In this document: positions 16,942-25,121 of the stretch, piece after piece
Position numbering within the stretch: the first letter of the stretch is position 1
How the letters are laid out: each line of letters opens with the position of its first letter
Source of the DNA: GCA-003244245 sp050700055
GTDB taxonomy: Bacteria; Actinomycetota; Actinomycetes; Mycobacteriales; Pseudonocardiaceae
Assembly (NCBI GenBank): GCA_050700055.1
Contig: JBOHGE010000016.1
Location: 32,436-96,435 of the forward strand
Direction of reading: 5' to 3'
DNA length: 64,000 nucleotides
Notes under the pieces: generated by a model
What the model saw: only the letters and a program-made list of their open reading frames with translations
The model's database searches: none
What the model was told of the DNA's origin: nothing
Position numbers and translations under genes: made by a program

Positions 16942-17009
16942 GCTCAGTGGAACCTTTTAGTGGTCTGGAAGGCCCGTGGACTGCCAAGTGGAACCTTTTA
17001 GTGGTCCGG
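16942..17009. repeat. Tandem pair of IS-end-like repeats, right copy
   Basis: Two direct copies of AGTGGAACCTTTTAGTGGTC, in 16942-16968 and 16983-17009, separated by about 41 bases start to start. They match the pair at 343-410 in sequence, spacing and orientation. Probably a solo insertion-sequence end. Confidence 0.55.
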
Positions 17010-17039
17010 GGCGCAGGCGGTGGCCCGTTTCGGTGATCC

Positions 17040-17515
17040 TCAGATGATCTCCGGCCAGGCCCATCGAATGCCGTAATCCCGTCCGCTTTCGCATGCGGGA
17101 AAGGTGTGCTCGACGTATCCGTTGGGCGCTATCTCGAGCAGCTCGGGAGCGTTGTCGTCCTCAGCTGTCTCCCGTCGGCGCCCTCTTGTCTCGCCAGTTC
17201 CTTCCAGCGCCCGGTCACCGAGTCGATTCCACGGTATCGATCGCGCGGTAGGCGAAATGCTGCGAGTGTCGCGTTCCGCCATCTCGGGTTCGTTATCTCG
17301 TTGATCGCATCGTGGATCACATTCAGGACCGCGGTCGCCTTGTCCTCGAGGGACCAGTGCGCCGGCGGCTGCGCCAATCGCATGATCTCCTGAATCTCTC
17401 TCGAGTGATCCTGAAGTAGTCTACGAATGCTGGGGCCGGCGCCGAGGACCAGCCTCCGGATCCCGTTCTCCACAGGGCTGGGGGGAGTTTCTCCACCCCT
17501 GGGGCGTCGGGGCAC
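17040..17515 (-). pseudogene. Probable frameshifted hypothetical gene
   Basis: From 17515 the frame reads IRRLVLGAGPSIRRLLQDHS, EIQEIMRLAQPPAHWSLEDK and AVLNVIHDAINEIT, coding-like. Around 17155-17180 the better frame appears to change to RRETAEDDNAPELLEIAPNG, then YVEHTFPACESGRDYGIRWA, ending at 17040. Neither half alone looks complete. Not recognised. It lies next to the IS-end remnants, so disruption by past insertion is plausible. Confidence 0.4.
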
Positions 17516-17754
17516 GGTTTCTCACCTCTCGATCACCACGTGCGTCCCACGTTGCACCCCTCCGGGGGGAGCATGCTTCGCTGTAAGTAGTACTTTATCC
17601 GGAAATAACGGTGCGAGACCACAGAAAATCACCGCAAAGTGTAGTTGAAGACGGCATCGTTGTCACTCAAAGTGCTCAGCGGTTGCTCGGTCGAGTGGTG
17701 GGTTATTTGTCCGAAAGTTTCTTTTCGGTGGCAGTGATACAGGAGGTGCTCGGA

Positions 17755-17943
17755 ATGGGCACGATGTTGTGGATCGCGGTGGCCGGCCAGATACTGCTCT
17801 CGATCCTGGCCTTCTTGGCTGGTCATTCCCTGGAGACGCGCAGAATCAGAAGGCTTCTGCGGCTGACCGCGATCGAGCGCCGCGACCTCGAGGATCGCCG
17901 GGCGGAACTTCAGGCGCAAAGCGTGGATACCGGCAGGAGGTAG
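17755..17943 (+). CDS. Small single-pass membrane protein
   Basis: 62 residues. ATG 17755 stands seven bases after AGGAGGT (17741-17747), the best ribosome binding site nearby, so an open frame from 17611 is not used. One membrane helix (LWIAVAGQILLSILAFLAGH) is followed by a charged helix ETRRIRRLLRLTAIERRDLE. Not recognised. It lies 117 bases before eccC on the same strand, so it may be part of the ESX transcript. The 240 bases upstream are AT-richer and contain no other gene. Confidence 0.55.
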   Translation: MGTMLWIAVAGQILLSILAFLAGHSLETRRIRRLLRLTAIERRDLEDRRAELQAQSVDTGRR

Positions 17944-18060
17944 CTCGACGAACGCTCACGCTGAACCCCCGCACCGCTCCCGGACCGAGGAGATCAGCTT
18001 CGCGCTCCACGCTAAGGTGGCCGACCGCTGCGCTCGGCTGGACTGCGGGAGGAACCTGGT

Positions 18061-21000
18061 GTGAGCACCGTGCAGTTCCGGCGGGCCCCGCGGTTGGCTG
18101 CGCCGAGAATGCCCGCCGGCGAGGTTCACCTCGAGCCGCCACCTGAGGTGCCCAGGGTCCTCCCAGGCAACATCGTGCAGAGGATCCTGCCGGTCGTGAT
18201 GATCGCGGCCGTGCTGGGCATGGTCGCGTTCGTCGTCAGCACCGGCGACGCCACCAGCAACCCGGTGTTCCTGCTGTTCCCGATCATGATGCTGGTGTCC
18301 ACCATCGGCATGTTCGCCGGCGGCGGCCGTGGGCGCGGCCAGGCCAAGGCCGAGATGAACGCCGACCGCAGGGACTACCTGCGCTACCTGGACCAGATGC
18401 GGCAACGGGCCAGGCAGGCCGCGCAGCAGCAGCGCGCGGCGTTGCAATGGAACCATCCCGATCCGGCCGCGCTGTGGTCGATCGCCGGCAGCCGGCGGAT
18501 GTGGGAGCGCCGCAGCGGCGACCCGGACTTCTGCCACGTGCGGATCTGCCGGGGCTCGCAGCGGCTGGCCACCCGGCTGGTGGCCCCGCAGACCGGCCCG
18601 GTCGACGAGTTGGAGCCGATCACTACGCTGGCGTTGCGCCAGTTCGTCCGGACTCATTCCATTGTGGCGGACCTGCCGATCTCGCTGTCGGTCCGCGGGT
18701 TCGCCGCGATCGGAGTCTGCGGTGCGCGCGCCGCGACGTGCGAGCTGGTCCGCGCGATGGTGGCCCAGCTGGCCGCCTTCCATTCCCCCGACGACCTGCT
18801 CATCGCCGTCGTCACCGCCGGGCGGGCGAAAGCGGGCTGGGAATGGGTGAAGTGGCTGCCACACGTGCAGCACCCGAGTCTGGTCGACGGCGCCGGGCCG
18901 AGGCGAATGATGGCCGGCTCGCTGGCCCAGATCGAGGACCTGCTCGGCGAGCAGTTACAGGACCGCCCACGGTTCTCCCGCAATGCCCGGACGCACGGTG
19001 ACGGCCCGCAGATCGTGATCGTCATCGACGGCGGGGAGGTCACCGGGAACGAGCAGATCATCCTGGAGGAGGGCATCGCCGGGGTCGTCCTGCTCGATCT
19101 CTCGGAGTCGCTGGGCACCCTGACCGCCCGCCGCGGGCTGCAGCTGGCCATCGAGGGTCCGGCGATCGGGGCCCGCGCGGCGGCCGGCGTCGAGCTGTTC
19201 GGGGCTCCCGACTCGCTCGGCGTGGCGGCGGCCGAGGCGGTGGCGCGGGCGCTGTCGCCCTACCGGATCGGCCTTGCGGAGTCCGGCAGCATCGACGAGC
19301 CGCTGCTGAGTGACTCCGGGCTGCTGGAACTGCTCGGTCTGCCGGCGGATCCGCGAGCCTTCGACGTGGCTCAGGCGTGGCGCCCGCGACCGGTGCGCGA
19401 CCGGCTGCGCGTGCCGATCGGGGTCGGCGAGCTGGGCCAGCCGGTGGAGCTGGACATCAAGGAGGCCGCCCAGGGTGGGATGGGCCCGCACGGGTTGTGC
19501 GTGGGGGCCACCGGGTCGGGGAAATCGGAGTTCCTGCGCACCCTGGTGCTGGGCCTGATCGCCACCCACTCCTCGTCGGTGCTCAACTTCGTGCTGGTCG
19601 ACTTCAAGGGCGGCGCGACGTTTCTCGGTATGGAGCACGCGCCGCACGTCGCCGCCGTGATCACCAACCTCGCCGACGACCTGACCCAGGTCATCCGCAT
19701 GCAGGACGCCCTGGCCGGTGAGCTGAACCGGCGCCAGGAGCTGCTGCGGGCAGCCGGGAACTTCGCCAACGTCTCCGACTACGAACGGGCCCGGGACAAC
19801 GGCGCCGATCTCGATCCGCTGCCGGTGCTGTTCATCGTGATCGACGAGTTCGCCGAGCTGCTCGCGCAGCAGCCGGAGTTCATCGACCTGTTCGTGGCGA
19901 TCGGCCGGCTGGGCCGGTCGCTGCACATGCACCTGCTGCTGGCCTCGCAACGGCTGGAGGAGGGCAAGCTGCGCGGCCTGGAATCCCACCTGTCCTACCG
20001 GATCGGGCTCAAGACCTTCTCCGCCGGGGAGTCCCGGGCGGTGCTCGGCGTGCCCGACGCCTACCAGCTGCCGCCGGTGCCCGGATCGGGCTACCTGAAG
20101 TTCGACACCACGTCGATGAAGCGTTTCAAGGCCGCCTATGTCTCCGGTCTCTACCGTGTCAACGGTGCTGCACCGGCCGCCACCGTCGCGGACGTCTCGG
20201 ACCGCCGGCCGCGGTTGTTCGAACCCGATTACGTCGACCTCGACTCCGTCGATACGCCGGCGGTGATCGCAGCGCCGGCGGGTGGCATCAGTGCGCCCAG
20301 CGTGCTGGACATCGTGGTGGCCCGGGTGCGCGGTCAGGGGCCGCCGGCCCATGAGGTGTGGCTACCACCGCTGGCAGCGTCGCCGTCGCTGGATCAGCTG
20401 CTACCGCCGATGTCGGCCACCGAGGACCGCGGGCTGTCTCCGGATGGGTTCTTCGGCAACGGCCGGCTGACCGTCCCGGTGGGGATCGTGGACAAGCCCT
20501 ACGAGCAGCGCCGCGACCTGCTCTGGGCGGACCTGTCCGGGGCCGCCGGCCACGCCGTGGTCACCGGCGGTCCGCAGTCGGGCAAGTCCACCGTGCTGCG
20601 CTCGATGCTGCTGTCGTTGGCGCTGACCCACACCGCCGAGGAGGTGCAGTTCTTCTGCCTCGACTTCGGGGGTGGCACGCTGGCGTCGCTGGACGGCCTG
20701 CCGCACAGCGGCGGGGTGGCCGGGCGGGGACAGCCCGACACCGTCCGGCGCATCATCGCCGAGGTTGTTGGCCTGCTCGCCGCCCGGGAGCAGCGGTTCC
20801 GCCTGCTGGGCATCGACTCGATGGCCGACTTCCGGGCCGCTCGACGGCGCGGCCAATCTCCAGGTCGGACACAGCTGCGCGAGGACCCGTTCGGCGACGT
20901 GTTCCTGGTGATCGACGGGTGGCACACCTTCCGGCAGGACTTCGACGCCACCGATCTGGAGACACGCATCGTCAGCCTGGCCAACCTCGGCCTGTCCTAC

Positions 21001-22059
21001 GGGGTGCACGTCATGATCGGCGCCACCCGGTGGGCGGAGATCAGGCCCGCGCTCAAAGACCTGCTCGGCACCCGTTTCGAGCTGCGCCTGGGTGACCCGA
21101 GCGAATCGGATATCGACCGGCGGGTGGCGGTCAACGTGCCGCAGGGCCGGCCCGGGCGGGGGCTGTCCCGGGACAAGCTGCACTTCCTGGCTGCGCTGCC
21201 CCGGATCGACGCGGTGACCAGCGCGCGCGACGTCGGCACCGGCGTCGCCGACGCGGTGGCGCGGATCCGCGCCGGGTGGCCCGGCCGCGGCAGCCCACGG
21301 GTCCGGCTGCTGCCCGAGCGGATCGACTACCAGCAGCTGCCCGCGCCCGATGGCCGGCACCCGCAGCTGATCCCGATCGGGGTCGACGAGGCCGAGCTCG
21401 CCCCGGTGTGTCTCGATTTCGCCGCCGAGCCGCACTTGCTGTGCTTCGCCGACGGGGAGTCGGGCAAGACCACCCTGCTGCGGACGATCGCCCGAGGCAT
21501 CGTGGACCGCTGCTCGCCGGAGCAGGCGCGCATCGTGCTGGTCGACTACCGCCGCACCATGCTCGGCTTCCTGGACTCCGAGCACGTCATCGGGTACGGC
21601 ATGTCCGCCGACGCGCTGGCTCCGATCATCGCCGAGGTGCAACGCGCGCTGCGCAAGCGCCTGCCCGGTGCGTCCGTCACCCAGCAGCAGCTGCGGGACC
21701 GCTCCTGGTGGTCGGGTCCCGAGCTGTACATCCTGGTCGACGACTACGACCTGGTGGCCACTCCGGGCGGCCCCAACCCGCTGGCACCGCTGCTGGAGTT
21801 CTTGGCGCAGGCCAAGGACGTCGGGCTGCACCTGATCATCACCCGGCGCTCGGGTGGCGCCGCGCGGGCCTTGTTCGAGCCGGTGCTCGCCCGGCTGCGG
21901 GAGCTGTCCACCCCCGGCATCGTGATGAGCGGCAGCCCCGACGAGGGCCCGCTGCTCGGCACCGTCAAGCCGTCGGCGATGCCCCCCGGCCGCGGCACCC
22001 TGATCAGCCGCAAAACCGGCCGACAGCTCATCCAGATCGCCTGGCTACCCCCGGAGTGA
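18061..22059 (+). CDS. eccC: Type VII secretion FtsK/SpoIIIE ATPase EccC (fused EccCa-EccCb)
   Basis: 1332 residues, GTG 18061 after GGGAGGAACC. Two membrane helices lie at about residues 40-95, then the DUF domain and three FtsK-type ATPase domains. Walker A motifs: GATGSGKSE near 482, GGPQSGKST near 836, DGESGKTT near 1132. Walker B: LFIVIDEFAEL near 590, VFLVIDGWHTF near 947, LYILVDDYDLV near 1222. The second Walker B has Gly after Asp and may be weak or inactive. As a single chain it contrasts with the split EccCa/EccCb of some ESX systems, fitting ESX-4. It drives substrate export and recognises WXG100 dimers. Confidence 0.95.
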   Translation: MSTVQFRRAPRLAAPRMPAGEVHLEPPPEVPRVLPGNIVQRILPVVMIAAVLGMVAFVVSTGDATSNPVFLLFPIMMLVSTIGMFAGGGRGRGQAKAEMNADRRDYLRYLDQMRQRARQAAQQQRAALQWNHPDPAALWSIAGSRRMWERRSGDPDFCHVRICRGSQRLATRLVAPQTGPVDELEPITTLALRQFVRTHSIVADLPISLSVRGFAAIGVCGARAATCELVRAMVAQLAAFHSPDDLLIAVVTAGRAKAGWEWVKWLPHVQHPSLVDGAGPRRMMAGSLAQIEDLLGEQLQDRPRFSRNARTHGDGPQIVIVIDGGEVTGNEQIILEEGIAGVVLLDLSESLGTLTARRGLQLAIEGPAIGARAAAGVELFGAPDSLGVAAAEAVARALSPYRIGLAESGSIDEPLLSDSGLLELLGLPADPRAFDVAQAWRPRPVRDRLRVPIGVGELGQPVELDIKEAAQGGMGPHGLCVGATGSGKSEFLRTLVLGLIATHSSSVLNFVLVDFKGGATFLGMEHAPHVAAVITNLADDLTQVIRMQDALAGELNRRQELLRAAGNFANVSDYERARDNGADLDPLPVLFIVIDEFAELLAQQPEFIDLFVAIGRLGRSLHMHLLLASQRLEEGKLRGLESHLSYRIGLKTFSAGESRAVLGVPDAYQLPPVPGSGYLKFDTTSMKRFKAAYVSGLYRVNGAAPAATVADVSDRRPRLFEPDYVDLDSVDTPAVIAAPAGGISAPSVLDIVVARVRGQGPPAHEVWLPPLAASPSLDQLLPPMSATEDRGLSPDGFFGNGRLTVPVGIVDKPYEQRRDLLWADLSGAAGHAVVTGGPQSGKSTVLRSMLLSLALTHTAEEVQFFCLDFGGGTLASLDGLPHSGGVAGRGQPDTVRRIIAEVVGLLAAREQRFRLLGIDSMADFRAARRRGQSPGRTQLREDPFGDVFLVIDGWHTFRQDFDATDLETRIVSLANLGLSYGVHVMIGATRWAEIRPALKDLLGTRFELRLGDPSESDIDRRVAVNVPQGRPGRGLSRDKLHFLAALPRIDAVTSARDVGTGVADAVARIRAGWPGRGSPRVRLLPERIDYQQLPAPDGRHPQLIPIGVDEAELAPVCLDFAAEPHLLCFADGESGKTTLLRTIARGIVDRCSPEQARIVLVDYRRTMLGFLDSEHVIGYGMSADALAPIIAEVQRALRKRLPGASVTQQQLRDRSWWSGPELYILVDDYDLVATPGGPNPLAPLLEFLAQAKDVGLHLIITRRSGGAARALFEPVLARLRELSTPGIVMSGSPDEGPLLGTVKPSAMPPGRGTLISRKTGRQLIQIAWLPPE

Positions 22060-22184
22060 CGTCGCGCTGGGCGCGCTTGATGCCCGATTGGGCACCGGCG
22101 AGTGCCCACCCAGCTGCCCGGGAAGAGATACGGTCAGTGCTGGCGACGGGACGCACTGTGGGCTGACGACACGGGAGGGTTGTC

Positions 22185-23279
22185 ATGCGAGCGCGAATGT
22201 GGGATCGGTCTGATGATTCAGCAGCAAGGTCTGCAGCGGCGCAGCGAGCGCCGACCCGAGGTGGTGAGTCCAGCCGTCAGGTGGATCCACGGGTCTTGGG
22301 CGCTGCCGGTGTGCTGCACCTGCAGCGTGCTGCGGGTAACCGGGCGGTAGCGCGGCTACTCGGCCCGAGGTCGCCGGTTGCCGTCCAGCGGGTTCTCCTC
22401 CCGACCGACACGAACCCGTCCGTACTGCAGTGCCCGGTGACTCACCTCGTGGTACGCCACAAGGCTGGTGGGGTCTACGAAAGCCTCGACGGGACGAAGG
22501 CCTACACCTACGACGGCACCAAGCTGGTCGAAGGCACCAGCGCACCGTCGGGTGTCGCTTTCGGTGTGGCGACGCCCGACGCGACCGACAAGCCGCCCCC
22601 GGGCACGGAGGTCGTCGAGATCGACGACGACACGGACTCGGCACCGCCGCCGTCGATAGTGACCTCGCCTGCCCCGTGGCTGTCACCGGGCGGTACGCAT
22701 GCGAAGTCGCCGGGCGGGACCGGTTACCGGCAGATGTCGCCGAGCGGGTCGTACCGGGGTAAGACCCGCCGGGACGCCGGCGGGTACAAGAACCCAGGGC
22801 ACAGTCACGCGAATATGCTGCCGCATTGGGAGAACGCCGCGCTCTCGCCCATCCCCGAAGACGCCCGGGGGGACAGTCGGAAGGCATCGCGGAAGCGGAA
22901 GCGTCACCTCATGGACCAGGAGCGTCGTTTCAGGGGAACCTCGCCAGGGCGGTCGCGCGAGCAAGAGTTTCAGGGTCACAGCCAGGGCGTACTGGGTCAC
23001 GAGCCGTCGGCGTCAACGCACTGGAACGCCACCGGCCACACCCAGCCCCGGAAAACCAACCAGGAGCACAACCGGTCCACCGGCGCCTACCACGGGATCG
23101 AGTGGAAGCCGTGGTCGGACGCGAGCGGGGCTCATGAGCCGCGCTACAACTCACCAGGTCCGCACCTAGGCAGCGACCCGAGCTGGTGGCATCGCGATGA
23201 CCCTAGATTTAAAGGCGGTCCCTGGCACTCCTGGGAGAAGGACGATCCTGGATCCGCCTCGATCCCGCCCGGGTCATAG
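22185..23279 (+). CDS. Putative secreted effector-like protein with eCIS-type LQRxxGN motif
   Basis: 364 residues, ATG 22185 after GGGAGGG. Residues ~44-60 read LHLQRAAGNRAVARLLG, followed by VAVQRVL. This L-Q-R-x-x-G-N-x-A-V-x-x-L pattern is the one common in DUF4157 proteins and cargo of extracellular contractile injection systems. The rest is Gly/His/Trp-rich without a recognised domain (GYKNPGHSHANMLPHWENAA, HSQGVLGHEPSASTHWNATG). No signal peptide. It occupies the slot between eccC and the esx pair, where mycobacterial ESX-4 has a hypothetical gene (Rv3446c). It could be an ESX-4 substrate or toxin; no immunity-like gene follows. Function is inference only. Confidence 0.6.
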   Translation: MRARMWDRSDDSAARSAAAQRAPTRGGESSRQVDPRVLGAAGVLHLQRAAGNRAVARLLGPRSPVAVQRVLLPTDTNPSVLQCPVTHLVVRHKAGGVYESLDGTKAYTYDGTKLVEGTSAPSGVAFGVATPDATDKPPPGTEVVEIDDDTDSAPPPSIVTSPAPWLSPGGTHAKSPGGTGYRQMSPSGSYRGKTRRDAGGYKNPGHSHANMLPHWENAALSPIPEDARGDSRKASRKRKRHLMDQERRFRGTSPGRSREQEFQGHSQGVLGHEPSASTHWNATGHTQPRKTNQEHNRSTGAYHGIEWKPWSDASGAHEPRYNSPGPHLGSDPSWWHRDDPRFKGGPWHSWEKDDPGSASIPPGS

Positions 23280-23392
23280 CGTTCGCGCTTGCAACGTTCT
23301 GTGACCAAGTGGTCACGGATCGGAACCGGGTATGGCAGGGTGGCGTCCCGACCTGTCGTCGGATCGACCGAGCACGAGGAGGACAGCAGCAG

Positions 23393-23707
23393 ATGGCACA
23401 GCAGTTCGGTGCTGAGTTCGAGCAGATGGCGGCGGCGGCCAACCACGTCGCCGAGGTGAACCAGAGCGTGCAGGGTCAGCTCCTCAGCTTGCGCAACCAA
23501 CTGGCGCCGCTGGCCGGTGCATGGAAGGGCCAGGCCGCGACCGCCTTCACCCTGCTGATGCAGCGCTGGGACACCGACGCGGGCAACCTCAACCAGGCGC
23601 TCGACAGCATCGGTGAGCAGATCCGGGGATCCGGCGCCACCTACGCCCAGGCCGACGAGGCCGAGCACCAGACCTACTCGCGGATCAGTCAAGCGCTGAG
23701 CAACTGA
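23393..23707 (+). CDS. WXG100-family ESX substrate, first of pair
   Basis: 104 residues, ATG 23393 after GAGGAGG. A helical hairpin with the WXG turn at AWKGQAATAF and a C-terminal YxxxE-type secretion tail (DEAEHQTYSRI). It heads a pair with the next gene, 12 bases downstream, as in esxU-esxT of ESX-4. The two should form a heterodimer exported through EccC. The upstream in-frame opening from 23309 is not used because the ribosome binding site and family start favour 23393. Confidence 0.9.
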   Translation: MAQQFGAEFEQMAAAANHVAEVNQSVQGQLLSLRNQLAPLAGAWKGQAATAFTLLMQRWDTDAGNLNQALDSIGEQIRGSGATYAQADEAEHQTYSRISQALSN

Positions 23708-23719
23708 GGAGACAGACAC

Positions 23720-24007
23720 ATGAGCGAGATCCTGGTCACGTTCGGTGAGCTCGAGCACGCGCGGAAATCGATCCAGACGACGTGGACGAACATCAGCCGG
23801 GAGATGGAGGACCTCAAACGGTACCTGGCGCCGATGACAGCGACCTGGACCGGTGAGGCGTCCACCGCTTACCAGACCCATCAGGCGATGTGGGACCGGT
23901 CGGCGGCCGACCTGAACATGGTGCTCAACCAGATCGGCGTTGCGCTGGGCACGTCGAACGACAACTACCAGGCCGGCGAGACGGCGAACAAGAACCGCTG
24001 GGCGTAG
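23720..24007 (+). CDS. WXG100-family ESX substrate, second of pair
   Basis: 95 residues, ATG 23720 after GAGGAGACAG. The WXG turn is TWTGEASTAY, then a second helix with WDRSAADLNMVLNQIGVALG. The end (NYQAGETANKNRWA) lacks the canonical tail, so export probably depends on its partner. It precedes rplM by about 150 bases, the same arrangement as esxT-rplM in mycobacteria. A small GC-rich hairpin (24008-24022) follows the stop. Confidence 0.9.
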   Translation: MSEILVTFGELEHARKSIQTTWTNISREMEDLKRYLAPMTATWTGEASTAYQTHQAMWDRSAADLNMVLNQIGVALGTSNDNYQAGETANKNRWA

Positions 24008-24161
24008 CCGCCCGCCCGGGCGGTGACCCCGTTGTGCCGTGTTGCGCGGCGGCCGGTATCGTCGTTCGCTGTTGTGCGGATGGCGCGGCGCGCTTAAACC
24101 TCCACCACGTGTGGAGACCGTACCGACACCCCTAGACGATCTGCGATGACGAGGTAGCTTC

Positions 24162-24605
24162 GTGCGCACGTACAGTCCCAAGCCCGGCGAGGTCGAGCGC
24201 GCCTGGCATGTCATCGATGCCACGGATGTGGTACTCGGTCGCCTCGCCAGCCAGGCTGCCACGCTGTTGCGTGGTAAGCACAAGCCCACCTACGCCCCGC
24301 ATATCGATACCGGTGACTTCGTGGTGATCGTCAATGCCGGCCGGGTGGCGTTGTCGGGCAACAAGGGCGACCGCAGCTTCGTCTACCGGCACAGCGGCTA
24401 CCCCGGTGGGCTCAAGCGTCGCTCGTTCACCGAGATGCTCGCCACCAAACCGGAGCGGCTGGTGGAGCGGGCCATCAAGGGGATGCTCCCGAAGAACACC
24501 CTGGGTCGGGCGATGGCCCGCAAGCTCAAGGTCTACGCCGCCCCGGAGCATCCGCATGCCGCTCAGCGCCCGCAGCCGTTCCAGATCACCCAGGTCGCCC
24601 AGTGA
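24162..24605 (+). CDS. rplM: 50S ribosomal protein L13
   Basis: 147 residues, GTG 24162 after GAGGTAG. Full-length L13: RAWHVIDATDVVLGRLASQA, LLRGKHKPTYAPHIDTGDFV, HSGYPGGLKRRSFTEMLATK and GMLPKNTLGRAMARKLKVYA are all family blocks. It is encoded with rpsI, whose GTG overlaps this gene's TGA by four bases. The upstream 150 bases probably contain the L13 leader; I see no clear autoregulatory motif there. Confidence 0.97.
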   Translation: MRTYSPKPGEVERAWHVIDATDVVLGRLASQAATLLRGKHKPTYAPHIDTGDFVVIVNAGRVALSGNKGDRSFVYRHSGYPGGLKRRSFTEMLATKPERLVERAIKGMLPKNTLGRAMARKLKVYAAPEHPHAAQRPQPFQITQVAQ

Positions 24606-25117
24606 CGACTGAGCCAGTGATCACACCCAGTGAGGACCCGAGAGACGCCGTGACTGCCCCGCAGACCCCGCAGCCGCAGACCGAGCCGGTTGCCTCCGTA
24701 TCGCCGATGCCAGTAGTGGCGCTGATCAGTGACCGGTCAGCGCAGACCGTCGGTCGCCGCAAAGAGGCGATCGTGCGGGTGCGGCTGGTTCCCGGCACCG
24801 GTGTGTTCACGCTCAACGGGACGAGCTTGGAGAAGTACTTCCCGAACAAGGTGCACCAGCAGCTGGTGCGGGAGCCGTTGCTGACCGTCAACAAGCCCGA
24901 GGCATACGACGTGATCGGTAACCTCTCCGGTGGCGGCACGTCCGGTCAGGCCGGTGCGCTGCGGTTGGGCATCGCCCGGGCACTGATCGAGCTCAACATC
25001 GATGACCGCCCGGCGCTGAAGAAGGCGGGCTTTCTCACCCGGGACGCCCGGGTCAAGGAGCGCAAGAAGTACGGCCTGAAGAAGGCACGTAAGGCGCCCC
25101 AGTACTCGAAGCGCTGA
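24602..25117 (+). CDS. rpsI: 30S ribosomal protein S9
   Basis: 171 residues. The S9 core starts near residue 46 (AQTVGRRKEAIVRVRLVPGT) and ends in the usual basic tail KKARKAPQYSKR that reaches the P-site. Before it is a 45-residue Pro/Thr/Glu-rich extension; extensions of this kind are common in actinobacterial S9. GTG 24602 overlaps the rplM stop (GTGA), so the pair is coupled. Confidence 0.97.
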   Translation: MTTEPVITPSEDPRDAVTAPQTPQPQTEPVASVSPMPVVALISDRSAQTVGRRKEAIVRVRLVPGTGVFTLNGTSLEKYFPNKVHQQLVREPLLTVNKPEAYDVIGNLSGGGTSGQAGALRLGIARALIELNIDDRPALKKAGFLTRDARVKERKKYGLKKARKAPQYSKR

Positions 25118-25121
25118 TGCG

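Noticed and set aside
18955..21831. Long minus-strand frames opposite eccC
   Set aside because: Typical antisense shadows of a highly biased coding region; the plus strand has three intact ATPase domains.
24008..24161. tRNA or small RNA gene upstream of rplM
   Set aside because: No cloverleaf or other RNA signature; only a small GC hairpin and leader sequence.
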